Positions 22,208 to 34,165 of a stretch of 64,000 nt of DNA are shown one piece after another. Position 1 is the first letter of the stretch, and the number at the start of each line of letters is the position of its first letter. Below the pieces are notes generated by a model. The model ran no database searches. It was not told the DNA's origin and saw nothing but the letters and a program-made list of their open reading frames with translations. Origin of the DNA: Porodaedalea pini (taxonomy: Eukaryota > Basidiomycota > Agaricomycetes > Hymenochaetales > Hymenochaetaceae); assembly GCA_002794775.1 (NCBI GenBank), contig NBAY01000011.1:682001-746000 (forward strand). Direction: 5' to 3'. Both the position numbers and the translations under genes were made by a program.

Positions 22208-25200
22208 GAGTATAGTGACCTGCATCGAAAATAACAACAAACAAAATGACAAACAGACGAAGTGGCCTTCAGAAGACCCTAAATCGGATCTATGCCGGCG
22301 ACACGCATACGCATAAGCGCTCAACCAGCGACTGGAAGCGTCGCGTGCACCGTATAAAGCCACCGGCCTGCATTCGGCCTCCATCCATCCTTACTTTTCA
22401 ATTATGCTGTGTTTCCAGCATATCGCTTGTCTTCATATGAAGGCCTTCTGCTTCACACCGTTATGTCAGGCCAGGCTATCGAGCACGCAATGAACCACAC
22501 CGAGCCTTTGGTGCCAGTTGTTCAGCCAGCCGGCAGCTATCTCACCACTCCCCCAAACACACTAGCCCACATCCAAGCCATACCAGTCACTGAGCATGGA
22601 CCGGTGTCGTACGGACATACAGACGTACTTGAGTACCAGGGAAGGGATTCGTCCTGTCTGGAACAACCTTACAACCACAGAGGGTGTGCACCATGCGTCT
22701 CTACCCACAATGCAAGGCACTCTTCGGCACACCTCCATCAATGTAGCTGTAGAGAAGCTCCAGGGGCCCTTGACGTCGCTCAAGAGATTCCTGCCTATCT
22801 CAGGTGCCCAGGAAAACCGAAGGCAGAAAGGCAGGCAAGGACAAGGCGTACGCGTTGCTTGACCTCAACGCTTCTCGTCAAGGAATTCCACATAGCAAGC
22901 AAACGACTTCCCTGTCTGTCATGCCATCTGACAACTGATTTTCCACGCAACAACCCAACGTTCACTAGGAGTATGAGAAGGACGAGTCGAAGGCATATGA
23001 TGTCTTTGATTTCTTCCTCATCCTCCTTTGCGAGGGTGTCATGGAAAATGTTGATCTTTTACATGTAATTGACATGTTGTATCTCAAGGTCTGAAGGAGA
23101 CAGCATGTCCACCCTTCACCAATCGCTTGAAGAGGCAGTTTGGCGCAAATCCACAAGCTCGGAGATTGAGCACTTGCTGTGGATCAAAAGCGGCCTAGAA
23201 GTGCAAAGGGAGACAAGGAATAATAACCACATCAGATCAGCCATCGATTGTAAGCTCTTTGATATGCCTTCTTTCACTTCAGTGGCTGATAAAAAACTTA
23301 CCGTAGTCCATTATCACAGACATCCGCAGATGCGAGTACAACCAGAAGTTGCGCGACCATGCCACACTTAAGACTAATGATGTGCATCGGTCCGGAAAGA
23401 GCAGTTGCACTTGACAACAGCAAAAGATAGAGAAGAGGTATGTACCCCTGGCAGCGACAATGTTCATGCAGGAGCGCTGCGGCAGACAGACGGTCCCCAC
23501 TTGTCATGACCTTTGCCTTGATAAGCCCCACGAGAAGCGCGGTGATGTCCAACACCCTCTCAGTGTCACTAGAGCATATGCTGCCGTCTGCTGCAGCGTC
23601 AAACCCCTCACATGACAGACGGATGCCGGATGCCTGCTCGGATTGCTGGTTGTCAGATGGATTGCCGGTGGTGAACGCAACATGTACTTACAGCAGCAAG
23701 AGTCTTGGAAAAGAGTCCAAATACCGCCATGCGGAGGCGGTCTTGCTCGTGAGGCATTCTCTTGCCCAAATGCCGATATAATGTACAAGAAAGCATTGAT
23801 CGCGTGGCTGAAAGGAGGCCGCATCGGTCTTGAGAACGGCAATCTGAGGATATTCTATAAGGGAGGCACTCCGTTCTCCTGAGGGAGAGGTTGCAGTGCA
23901 ATGGCCACGTCAGACCGGGATGTGAAGGTTTGCATACCCACAGTATTCAAGTTCAGAACAGGAAAGCGCGGAACGTCAGGCAGCGGGAGGACTCTAAGAT
24001 AACACGTCGCCACCATAGGAGAGAAAGACATTGAGGATGGACAACAAAGGAAAAGTGGGAGGGGGTTGTGGTTGGAAGCAAGACGGAGGCTTCTCATATA
24101 AAGGCGCGCTCAATCGAAGGCTCAAGTGTGCGTGCTCGCCGCCCTACCATTTCGAGTAGATGGTGGTTTGGAAATTCGGATAAGCACTCAAACTTCAACG
24201 TTCAAGCTGATTAAACAGCGGCACGCACTGAGGTCCGTCAGTTTAAACGCACGTAATGCAGGAGGATGATAATACCTTCACGTCCAAAGTTTTGCGGCTT
24301 TGTCCAGAACGAAAGAAAATTTATACATAGGTCGATGGTGTGCCATAAAAAAGGGGCTGGTTCAGCGTTGGATTTCCACGAACGTATGCACCGTCGCAAC
24401 CGTATTTCCACCACTAGTTAGCATCCCTATCGCGTCTTTCATGCAACGTCTTTGTGCGGATTCTAAAAGCTGGAGATACGCGAAGAGAAAAAAACATTCA
24501 TTCTTCTCTTTGTAGCATCTTGCTGAGATCTTTTGGAGGCTCGCTGTTTGTTTATATGACGATGAAGAAAAAATTCGAGTCGAGAGATCCTGGAGTGTCA
24601 GACCCCAATGGCACTACGACACACACATCGGCAGACCCAGATCCTCTTTATCGAAGAAGGAGAATCTCTTCATGTGGCCATATCAGTTTGGAAAGCCTGG
24701 AAGGATGAACCTCCTTCTAGGACAAGACTTCGGTTACTACGAGAGGTCGGAGGCGCGCAGACAGTGCCGAACACCAGTCACAGAAAGTATCAAGCCTCCA
24801 ATTGTTTGTACATTGTAAGCATTGAGCCTCCTCCGCGACGAAAAGACAATAGGTTGATCGTGAGCAGTAAGGATTGAGCACAGAACTTGAGCCTGTTGCC
24901 ATATATGTACATGTATAATAAGCTTTCGATCGCCATCTTTTTGGACGCCTCACGTGGGATTGGCACACGACGACGAGGGTCGCTTTCTCTGTCATGACCT
25001 TAGCACAATCCTCGTCGTACAAATGCCTCCGCAGAGCCCCCTTCAATCCAATGGGGTAATAAGAAAGATGACTTGGGAGGAGCGTTGATCTATGATTTCT
25101 GCCTATATGCTCGACGAGTTGACTATTCACAGGATAACATACTGCGCTAAGAGCGGTGGGCAGGTCACAGATCAGCCGAATTACTTCCTCTCTGCAGACT

Positions 25201-25711
25201 ATGTTAATACCCAAACACGCTGGAGTATGACACCAAATCCCTGAACATATAACTCTGTGCTTCAGTGCACTATGCGTCAATTGGTCGTAACCCAGCCCAT
25301 CTCGTCTCTCTCAGCTCCGTAAATGCTTATAATGCAGCAGACGGCGCTTGCTGAAGTGAGTCTGTTCGAAGGCTGGTCTTAATTCATGAGCAGACCACAT
25401 ATAATTATATTATGCATATCAAGAACGAGTAGCAACAGGGAAGATGATTTTGCAGAGCTTCACGATGGGAGGAGGAGAACGAAATCGAAAAGTCTTGATC
25501 AGGAAGCTTTTACCTTGTTTGATAGGGGCTTCTCTCGATTTGCCCATCCTTTCCCCGCCAAACATCTTGGAATTGGACTCGCAGGAGAGGAGCTTGCTAG
25601 ATACTCGAGACGTTGGTTTTTCGGCCTGAAATCATTTATACAACTCTCTTCAACTCTCTGAGGAATACATTTACAAGAAATCCAGACGACAGGTACACTC
25701 AGACTCTTAGT
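22208..25711. other. gene-poor region, 3.5 kb, with coding-like fragments
   Basis: No gene could be assigned with confidence. Several medium-length frames overlap at 22464-23371 (+), 23298-23901 (both strands) and 24717-25280 (-), but none carries a motif I know. I see no terminal repeats, reverse transcriptase or transposase motifs. The region could hold decayed gene or transposon remnants, or fast-evolving species-specific genes. Confidence 0.5.
22464..23230 (+). pseudogene. unassigned coding-like stretch, possibly a degenerate or lineage-specific gene
   Basis: I do not recognise the product. A + strand frame from about 22596 reads TREGIRPVWNNLTTTEGVHH and VAVEKLQGPLTSLKRFLPI, which look like ordinary protein. 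A long intron model from a GTACGC donor near 22849 to an acceptor at about 22969 would join it to EYEKDESKAYDVFDFFLILL and LLHVIDMLYLK. A frame change is then needed to reach TLHQSLEEAVWRK and IEHLLWIKSGLEVQRETRNN. Composition supports past or present coding, but no single clean splice model links all parts. The choice between gene and remnant is open. Confidence 0.25.
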
Positions 25712-27076
25712 CTACGCCAGCTCCTCGTCAGAAAAGATGGCGACTTTTGGCACTCCGTCCGCAGTAATGACTCCTCTATACATTCCACTGCTGTTCATCG
25801 GAAGGGAATCTGCGATGTCACCTACATTTCAGACACAGGGGTGGGCAAAGCATCAAAAATACTTACATTTGCCTTGTTCATCTAACGCTATCACACCGCC
25901 GACCCCTTCGTTCTCTCCTAATGTCTTCACGACACTCCTCGTCGCCTTTACTAGGCTCTCCCCAAGGAACTTCATTCTGTCTGCAATATTCGCTGCTGCA
26001 TTATAACGAATGAAGTACTGTTCGATACACACTGACTCAGCAGGTATTCGGCCATAGTAACAGAGGACTGTCCAGCTTACATCACCATCTCCCGTGCCAG
26101 AGACACCCACAGCACGCTTCTTCCCCCTTCTCGTAATCTTCCTCCATACTCTCTTCAAGCCATTAACGATCCATTCCTCCGCCCAGAAACCCGCGCCCAT
26201 GTGCGGTGTGTCCCCAATGCGTCCAACCAGCTTGTTCGTGCGTCCTCCAGTGGACGTCACTGCCGCGATGCATCCATTTACATCAAGTGCAACAGCTCCC
26301 ACAGTTCCCTTCGGAACCGTATCATCGAGTACAACGTCTTCGAGACCGTCAGGAATTTGTGGTAAGGGTTCTTCTGGAAGACCGAGACCACGTCGGTGCT
26401 CGCGCCAGCGCGCTTCAGTGAAGTAATACGACGGGTCGACGGGCACATCGCCGAGAGTCTGTGCAACTTCTTCCGCTGCCGTACCCGAAAGAAAAGGGTG
26501 AGGTGCTCTGTCTGGCGAGAGGTAGAGCAATCGTGCGGTGCTCGCCGGGTTGCGCGTTCTCGTGAGGAGCGTAAGGCTCATGCCGCGCCTACTGGCAGGG
26601 ATGTCGGCGTGCGAGGAGGGAGGCTTGGAGAGCATCATGGATGCCTCGAGCTCGTTCTAAGTTGCAAGGACATATATGCATATTTTAAGAAGTCGAGAGA
26701 ACTAGAACAGACAGACATACCTTTCCAGCGATATTGAATACTGCCCCCTTCGCAGCGTTAAATAGCGGGCAATCTGCTTTCTGTTCAGCACGTACGATAA
26801 AGCCCAATAGTCGTAGGATTTACCTTCCATGACCCCGACAGCCGCGACAGTCGCGTCCATCGCCTCGCCGCCCGCCAGCAGCACCTCATGTCCCTTCCGC
26901 AATGCTGCCCTCAGCGTCTTCTTATATGCTTCGCGCCTTTCCGGTGTCGAGCCCTCGCGCGACATCGTTCCCGCTCCGCCATGTATCACCAAAACCGGCT
27001 TCGTCTTGCTTGCATTTTTCGAAGACGATCGAGTTAGCAAAGGGTGTTTCTCAGAGAGTGAAGTCGGCGGTGTCAT
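25712..27076 (-). CDS. threonine aspartase / isoaspartyl peptidase-type asparaginase
   Basis: N-terminal-nucleophile hydrolase of the plant-type asparaginase/isoaspartyl aminopeptidase group (Taspase-like), which cleaves itself to expose a catalytic threonine. ATG 27076 starts MTPPTSLSEKHPLL. Motifs in order are KPVLVIHGGAGTMSREGS, GGEAMDATVAAVGVMEDCPL (spliced), FNAAKGAVFNIAGK, and the autocleavage site before Thr in GTVGAVALDVNGCIAAVTS. NKLVGRIGDTPHMGAGFWA (substrate-binding Arg and Asp) and GTGDGDYFIRYNAAANI (spliced) follow. The last exon, GKCDIADSLPMNSSGMYRGV, ends at 25712. Four or more introns are canonical. About 90 extra residues between the N-terminal core and the nucleophile are usual for fungal members. 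The catalytic Thr and the GTGDGD motif are intact, so activity is likely. Substrate (asparagine, isoaspartyl peptides or a protein) is unknown. Confidence 0.88.
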
Positions 27077-27412
27077 TATTACGACGCGCACTTCCAGCCA
27101 CCGTCGCTGACGGTGAATAAACAGTCTAGCCTGGGCAAGAACCTGAAGAGAACTATCGTGGGTGCGTGAAAGTGACTAGACATACCGCGTGCTCGCTGTA
27201 AAAATATAAAGATAAGAGCGGTCTCGCGGGAGTACTATGTAGTAAGCTCGTCGAGATAAAAATTATAATTATTCAGTATATGCCACCTTTTCTAATCGAG
27301 CTTCGACACCTATTAAGTAACCTCAGTACAATCGGGTTGAGGGAGAGACAAGAGGTATATTCGTAAGTATGTCCAGATATAATCCGAATGGAAGAAGTAA
27401 AGACAGTCAAGC
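27077..27412. other. intergenic stretch between two - strand genes
   Basis: These 336 bases should contain the promoter of the threonine aspartase gene and the 3' UTR of the dynamitin gene. They include ATAAAGATAAGA (about 27207-27218), which holds an AGATAAG-type GATA-factor site, and AATTATAATTATT AT-rich sequence. No coding feature is visible. Confidence 0.45.
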
Positions 27413-28858
27413 TTAGCCCAGCGCGTCCAGACGCTTTACGAGCATCTCAACGCGTTCCTCTAGACCGCCCACGTTTCCACGCACGACCTCCGCGTTCTCC
27501 TCCAGGCTCTTTTCCACACCTTCCACGGCGGTGGAAAGCATGTCAAGCCGTCCTCGCGAGCGCAACTGCTCTGCTTCCAAAGCACCGATTGTACTCTGCA
27601 CGTCAGCCGCAGCTGCATGAAGGCCCGATAGTGTACGCATGCGCGTCAAAAGATGGGGAAGATGAGGCAGATGGGGTGCCAGACGCGCGAGGAGGGGCAG
27701 GAGCTGTTCCTGGAGAGCGGATGGTGCACCGGCCGCAGGAGCTTGCACGGCTTGCTGGGATTGACCGCGTCGACCACCGGCTTGAGCGTGCTGCTGCGAG
27801 GCGGTGAGGCGGTCAAGGTCGGAGATGAGAAGTTTCAAACGGCGGGAGATGGAGTCTAAATGGCGTGGCTGGGTGAGGAGCGTGAGTTGAGTGTTGAGCT
27901 TTGTGAGCATGGGCAAAAGAGGCGCAGGTAGAGGTGAACTCTGTGGATAACAATACAATTAGTGACACATAACCAAGAGAGACTAGAGGGAAAGGTACTG
28001 ACTTCGTCAAGAGCAATGCTCGAAGAGCCAATTAACTCTTCAAGCTCGCCGACACGGTGGTCCAACTCGGCGAGGTCCGCTTTCTCCTTCTCGTCCTCCG
28101 CATACGGCTTCTTCCCCTCACCAGTCCTCGCATCTGCGCTTCGTGCCCGACTCAGCTCCCTCTTCAACTCGCCTACCTCTACGTCCTGCTTTTCCGTCTC
28201 CGCATTCAAGAGCACACCCACAAGCCGCCCGCGGCCCTCACGGCCCTTCTTGACCTTCTCTAACCGTCCGCGCACATCCACAAGCCCGCGCATGAGCTCT
28301 CCTGGATCTATCTGTGCGCCTTTGCCATTATCATCGCCGTGTAGTAAAGGGTTTGACGGATCGGCAAGCTCTGCCTCGAGTGAGTCGAGCTCGGCTTGCA
28401 GACTACGCAGACGCGTCGTCAAAGGACGCGCATGCGTGGGTGAAGTTGGCGAGGGAGGGGAGGAGGACGGATATGCGAAGATCGATCGTGGGCGGTGGTT
28501 TGCTTGTGAGAAGAAACGGATTTTAGTGCAATTTGACACATTAAGAAAGATACTGTACTCACCGCGCTTTCGCTCCGCCTTTCTGAATTTCTTGCCTGCT
28601 TCATCCGCGCTGATGAGGCTGCTGGAGTCCAGTCCTTCTCCTGCGTCACCTCTGGAGCGTGAGCCATTTGCATTCGTACGGGTAGGGCCACCGCTTTCAT
28701 CTTCGCTCGAGTCGCCAGCCCGAGCACGCGTCGGGAACACATCCTCTGTTTCGTAGACATCTTGCGACGTGTCCTGTAGATCGAGACTTAGTATGTTTCC
28801 TCTTAACGCTTTTACTACGCACGATGTCTGGCAGATTCGCGTATTTGTTCACACTCAT
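27413..28858 (-). CDS. dynactin subunit 2 (dynamitin)
   Basis: Dynactin shoulder subunit that links the dynein activator complex to its arm and is needed for nuclear migration and vesicle transport on microtubules. ATG 28858 gives MSVNKYANLPDI, and the first intron (about 28776-28823) joins it to DTSQDVYETEDVFPTRARAG. This N-terminus is nearly diagnostic for dynamitin. Ser/Asp-rich sequence follows, then long coiled coils: LTTRLRSLQAELDSLEAELA, ELMRGLVDVRGRLEKVKKGR, LAELDHRVGELEELIGSSSI and a final segment ending LVKRLDALG at 27413. Two further introns are visible, near 27940-28005 and 28480-28560. Length (about 420 residues) fits the family. No break was seen. Confidence 0.9.
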
Positions 28859-29019
28859 TGCTGTAGCAGCCAAAGGTGGAAGGTCACATACGTGAGCTGC
28901 GTTCGCGTCCAAACGTCGATCTTGCCCCGACAACTCGAGCTTCAATATAATCAAACTTGAACAACCCGGGCTACAATCTTTTCTTTTTACAAAATTTATG
29001 CCTCCAAAACAAATTCCTT

Positions 29020-29602
29020 TCATGCATGTTCCGCCTTCCAAGCCTGGATAGCGGCATCTGCGGTCCTGAATGACTCCATACCGATTGGGGCACCACAATA
29101 CACCATCACCTGCAAAAAGACCTCCCTAACGCACGACCTATGTGAGGTACGGGATTACCAGAGCATAACAGGAAGCATACTTAAGTTCTTCTTCCGTCAG
29201 ACCGTTGTTGAGAGCACCCTTGACATGTGAGGCCAATTCGGTCTGCTTGCCGAGAGCGCAAAGAACCGAAATGCTGACGAGGGATCGTTGCTTGTGCTCT
29301 AGACCGGGGCGTGTCCAGATTGTTCCCCTGGCAAGGATAGTGTTTGTGAGTTCTGAGGGAAGGAGTGGCAAGACATGCAGGACAGACCAAGCAATCTCGG
29401 TCACTAGCTCCTGACCCGCACGCGCAAAGTCAGATATGTTCTTTGAATTCGCTGCAAGAAACCCGGTCAATTCATAGGCATGAAGAGATAGAGCAGTCCT
29501 CATAAGCGCACATTTGTCGACATGAGCGTCTCCTAGCACCTTCCTACGCTGTTTCTCCCCCTCCTCGTACAGGAATTTCCGGACTTCTTCAGATGTAGGC
29601 AT
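29020..29602 (-). CDS. carboxymuconolactone decarboxylase-like (AhpD-fold) protein
   Basis: AhpD-like helical protein of the carboxymuconolactone decarboxylase family, which in bacteria decarboxylates 4-carboxymuconolactone in the protocatechuate route or acts as a peroxidatic thiol enzyme. Two exons (29602-29159 and 29109-29020) joined by a 49-base intron give 177 residues. Visible features are MPTSEEVRKFLYEEGEKQRR, a helical core with ELVTEIAWSVLHVLPLLPSE, and the CMD signature region EHKQRSLVSISVLCALGKQT. KGALNNGLTEEELKYASCYA follows, then, across the intron, VMVYCGAPIGMESFRTADAA. A single Cys lies in SVLCAL where AhpD has CxxC, so a peroxidase role is unlikely and the true reaction is unknown. 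Divergent from a 3-hydroxyisobutyrate-dehydrogenase-like gene. Confidence 0.85.
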
Positions 29603-29886
29603 GTTGTCCGATGTCAGCTGTGCGTCGACCTCCCATGGATAAATAAAGGGTCCATTTTTGACTCACCCCGCTCTTCATCGGACTCGTGATGGGGCCCCTT
29701 TTCCAAAGACTCTCAACCCAGATTGGCCTCCTATCGACATCTTCGTCTTTTCATACCCACACTATGCATGCCGATTGAATTAATGACCCGAGCCTCTCTA
29801 GCAGAACAGTGCGAGCTCTAAGCCGTACTTCATCGCCGATAACGCAGTCATTACCTGATCCCAAGTCCATACACTCGAGGGACGAG
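29603..29886. promoter_or_regulatory. shared divergent promoter, CMD-like / HIBADH-like genes
   Basis: These 284 bases separate two divergent starts. GATAAATAAAGG (about 29638-29649) could serve as a TATA-like element for the - strand gene. The role is inferred from position. Confidence 0.4.
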
Positions 29887-31091
29887 ATGTCAAGCGAGAC
29901 GGCATCAGGAGGTCAGAGGCCGAAGACAGTTGGTTTCATAGGGCTAGGGAGTGCGTAATTATAGTTACAGCAAGTTCGGTGCTGCAGACTCGGGACTGAG
30001 CAGAGTTTAGATATGGGGTGGTGGATGGCGTTGAATCTGCGCAAGTCCTTACCCAAGTCGACGAAGATGCATATCTATGACATCATCCCCGCGATACTCG
30101 AGAATTTCGCGGAGAACGCGCGCACTCACGGCCTTGGCGAGGTTGTTATCTGTAGAAGTGCGCGCGACGTCGCTGCTAACTCTGTGAGCCTTTCCAAAGG
30201 ACAGAATATTCGTTAGATTTCTTACACTTCACAGGACGTCACTTTCACTATCGTCCCAGAGGGCAGGCACGTCCGTGAAGTTTACTTAGATGAGGCGAAC
30301 GGCGTGCTCGCAGGTCCACTAGATGTCAAGACCTTCGTGGACTGCTCGACGATCGATACAGCTACCTCTCTCGCAGTCGCCGAAGCTGTCTCGCAGAACT
30401 CGCCCTCAGCGCACTTCTACGACGCGCCGGTCTCAGGCGGCGTGCACGGAGCCGAGGCGGGGACGCTCAGCTTCCTCGCCGGCGCAAGCGAAGACGACGC
30501 GTACTTCCAGCTGTCGCTGAAGCCGCTACTGCAGATGATGGGCAAGAACATATTCTGCATAGGAGCACAGAGCCAAGGTCTTGTTGCCAAGCTTTGCAAC
30601 AATTATTTGAGCGGAATTTGTGCGATTGCGACCAGCGAGGCGATGAACATTGGTATGCGTCACGGTATCGACGCGAAGCTGCTTAGCGACGTTTTTAAGA
30701 AGAGTACTGGAGGGAACTGGCAAAACGGTCAGTACTTCCGGTTCCTTCGTAAGGCAAATATATAAAATGTTTATTCTGACCTCTGATGCAGCTAACATGA
30801 ATGTGAGCTTAGCTTTCTGATAATGGTGGCGCTCATTCTCAAGTTTTCCCCTGCTAGCCTGTACCTGGCGTCTGTCCAGACGCAGTGACATCCAAGGGCT
30901 ACAAGGGCGGCTTCAAAGTCCAGATGATGGTGAAAGACTTCGATTTGGCTCTAGCTGCCGCAAAGGAAGTAGACGCCAAACTTGCTCTCGGAGACTCAGC
31001 ATTGGCTGCGTATAAGGCAACGGCGGAAGACCCGCGGTGCAAGGACTTGGACAACCGCGTTGTTTACCGCTGGCTCGGAGGGAAAGAGTAA
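29887..31091 (+). CDS. 3-hydroxyisobutyrate dehydrogenase-like beta-hydroxyacid dehydrogenase
   Basis: NAD(P)-dependent beta-hydroxyacid dehydrogenase, close to the valine-catabolic enzyme that oxidises 3-hydroxyisobutyrate. ATG 29887 and the first intron (about 29952-30010) create TVGFIGLGNMGWWMALNLRK with the GLGNMG dinucleotide-binding motif. Later motifs are VTFTIVPEGRHVREVY, VDCSTIDTATSLAVAEA, the substrate loop FYDAPVSGGVHGAEAGTLSF, and QGLVAKLCNNYLSGICAIAT with the catalytic Lys. After further introns come PVPGVCPDAVTSKGYKGGFK and KDLDNRVVYRWLGGKE, which is the usual C-terminal region, ending at 31091. All key residues are present. There is no clear mitochondrial targeting peptide (the N-terminus is MSSETASGGQRPK), so it may be cytosolic or act on another hydroxyacid. 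Confidence 0.9.
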
Positions 31092-31508
31092 AAGACACCT
31101 GGTGTAATCATGTTTGAAATCAGAGTTGTGACTGAATCTATGAATAGGAAGTAAGTTTGAAGGATGCTAGCATTGTAGCAGCGCGCCACGGCATTGAAGT
31201 ACGACTAAGAAACGCGTCGCGTCACGCGTAGTCGCCGATCAAAGTTTTCTAACTCCACCGAAGCTTCACAAAAAACGCTTCACGCCAATATTCTGTTGCG
31301 AAGAAAAAAGAATATAGAAATATACAAGCCCAAACGTAGATCCCAATAAAATTACTGACAAAAGTTATCAAACCCGCAACTGACGTCCCGCCAGCGAAAG
31401 CAGCAGCTACTCGACAAACCTAAATGCAGGAGCCATAATGCGCGCCCTAGGTCTGAATTCCTTTTTTTTCATGCTTCATCAAAGACGTCCATATATTCGT
31501 CCTCTTTT
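31092..31508. other. convergent 3' intergenic region
   Basis: These 417 bases lie between convergent stops and are AT-rich with several AATAAAA-like signals (for example near 31346). No coding feature or RNA was recognised. Confidence 0.5.
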
Positions 31509-33766
31509 TCATGATTGCTCTTCGAGCTTGTGCCCGAAATGATTCAAAAGTTTTTGTGTCGGACTGTAGATCTCCAACTCTCAAGGAGTGTTCTGCGGAT
31601 GCTCAACATGCCCGTATCAGGACCATGGTACGCGTGCTCGACGTTCTCAATCATATCTTTTGCGCTGCGGTTGTCCCCGGGTGCGAACGGATGGTTCCAA
31701 GCCTCGAATAGGAAGCTGCTTGGTTCCGGAGAAGTGTGCTAGAAGAAAGCAGAGATGAGTCATCTCGGAAGTAATGACAATCGACTCGGAGGCTTACAGC
31801 GGTAATCTCAGCAAGCTCACGTTGAACAGATGCGCAGAAATCATCGAGGTCTGGGATAAGGAGGCATCAAAATGATAGTCCATTACGAATAAAAACTCGG
31901 TAAAATCTTACCCAGGTCATTAGCGTCATATCCAAATGGATCCTCACTGTTTAATGGAAAAGGAGTTAATAATGATGGCAAGGGCGCCGCCGGGTCAGCA
32001 AACGCACATCTCTTGTCCTATCTCTAAGAAGCCGAGTAAAAGGAACGACCCGAAAGCCGTGGCACTATCATATTGTCAGATCAGCCCCAAGGAATGTAAA
32101 CTTGTGGGCTCACGGGATAGTGAGGTAACCGAAGTTAGCATAGATCTCGAACTAAAAGGGTAAGTTTGATGTGAGTTTGCATAGGTCTTGTATTTCACGA
32201 TAGAACACAGGAGATATACAGGAAGGAAGAACAGATAAAGCCTATCGAATTAGCAACGTAAGTTACTTTAACAAAAAGAAAAGCAACGACACTTGAACTG
32301 ACCACATTGACACCCGAAGGTGCGCCTGATACGCAAAGGGGATCGGAGTAGACCTGATGCGGTCCAAATTCGCCATCGTATCTTGAAGCGACATGATCCC
32401 AGCTGAGAAAGGGGACGCCATGACCGTAGAGATATAACTTTCTTTCATTAGCCACGCAAGGTAGCTCGAAAGGAAAAGGGTGATCTCAAGAGGAACGCTG
32501 GACTCGATCACCTCTGCCCTGCGCTTCCTCCCGAACGTGTTCCTGGCGCCGTCGCGATCCGGACGGGCAGAAGCATACTTGTCCCGACGGATTTTCCGGT
32601 ACATGTACTTGAAGATCCAAACGAAAGGTTTGAAGATCACCAGGAGAGGGATATAATCGTAAAGCGATGTCCTTGGCGGGTTGCGCGCAGGCTTAAGCTG
32701 TCTATCGCAGGCAAAGACGGGCAAGACGTGGTCCGGGTCAGAATGGCGTTTGTGGGACTTCTTTCCGAGTCTATCCAGATCCGGTGCGAAGTTCTCGCCA
32801 TTGATAACACCGATAGCGGCATCCTTCTCGTTCGCGTCGCCTGGACTTGACGTGGTGCGAGATAGCCCGTTTAATGTCGATGCAGCACTTGCTGCGTTCC
32901 TGGGGTCGTCGAGTTGACTGGCTTGCCATAAGGGGAGGACATCGGTCTTGATGTCGATCATGGGCGCTTGAGATGCAAATCTAGGGAGGAAGCAGACAAG
33001 AGGGTAGAGATCCTGGTAATAGATACCAGCCTCTCCGCGAAGAGCATGCTGCAAAATTTCTCGTCTTAAAATCACGAAAAGAAAATGCCTTAATGTGAAT
33101 ACTCGTACCTTGACTGCCACCGAGAATGCTTGGATCTGAAAATTTTCAATAGACCTTTCAAAGAGGGGATGTGTGTGGAATTCGTACAAGGTTAATCATC
33201 GACTTCTTTTCTATGACAGTCTTGAGCCTAGCCCGTCCATCAGTTTCTTGACCAGTTCGCGCATCAGTATTCTTGGCCGGCCGGTCATTGGGGACATGAA
33301 TCCAGATCTACATAATATTTTCTTAGAGATCGAGCTTCTCCGCGTACACAGGTTGGACATACGAGGTGCGCCAAGTTCCGCGAAGTAAGATTAATGTTTG
33401 TCCATAATTTTCGACCTTCCGTAAACCTTCGCCGCATGAGAATCGAAGAGCTTAGAGTAAGCTGAAATTACGCACCTCTCATAAGCTGAAGACGTTCTAA
33501 AAGACACCACGAGACCGAGCACTGTTCCCAGTACTGTCAGCATTTGGTTGTTTATTGTCAGTTGAGTTGGCGTCATCTTCGAAACAAGTGTAACCACTTT
33601 TGCGAATCACAAGATTAGTCTTTTTTCTTCCTTCCAATTAGCATATCTAAAGCTCACTGGTGGCGACAAGCGAGAAAAACAACGTTTCGGGCCATATGTC
33701 GTTGATCACCGTCGCCTGAAAGCGTTTTATGGACCATTTCATGAAGACCGGATTTTTTGTGACCAT
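31509..33766 (-). CDS. bestrophin/UPF0187-like membrane channel protein
   Basis: Member of the bestrophin-related anion channel family. ATG 33766 gives MVTKNPVFMKWSIKRFQATV and then NDIWPETLFFSLVATMVTLV over an intron. NNQMLTVLGTVLGLVVSFRT and SSAYER, the conserved pore-lining start of the domain, follow. Further exons give YYQDLYPLVCFLPRFASQAP, a hydrophilic insert rich in Ser/Asp (about 32690-32900), ASPFSAGIMSLQDTMANLDR and STPIPFAYQAHLRVSMW. The C-terminal domain includes GQEIENPFGYDANDLDLDDF, the acidic cytosolic segment typical of the family, and stops at 31509. At least six introns occur, some at 50-60 bases with clear branch sites. The gene looks complete. Fungal members are little studied, so ion selectivity is unknown. 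Confidence 0.87.
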
Positions 33767-34165
33767 GTTGCACTAGGCGTTATGGATCGTTTGTTGAAAA
33801 AACGGACAGTGAAGCACTGACTAGCCTGAGCCTTGACAGGATACGAGGGACGAAAAGATGGAGATGGAGAGGGACTTGTGCGGGATTATATAGCAACCAA
33901 CGAATGCCTCGAGGCTTTGGCCGTACCTTTGGAAGATCTAGAACTCACGACGTCGCAAAGCTGCGTCGAAAGCTGTAATTTTTACGCGCATCAGCATTCC
34001 GTGATGGTAGTAAACGAGCAAAAGGGACCAGCGCGGAGATGGGCGTGATCGTCGCCATTCATTTTGATCGACGGCTCTTTCCCAAAGCAGTGTTGCCTTA
34101 CACGTCACGCGACAGACGCGTCGTCTCAGGACGACGAAACACGTCTTCAAGCTCTTTCTCCTGAC
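33767..34165. promoter_or_regulatory. shared divergent promoter, bestrophin-like / signal peptide peptidase
   Basis: These 399 bases lie between two divergent starts. The stretch includes ACGCGTCGTCT (about 34106-34116) and CCAAAGCAG elements. No coding feature is supported. The promoter role is inferred from position. Confidence 0.4.

Noticed and set aside
24717..25280. 187-codon open frame on the - strand
   Set aside because: Cys-rich but without domain, motif or intron-compatible context; likely chance in a gene-poor region.
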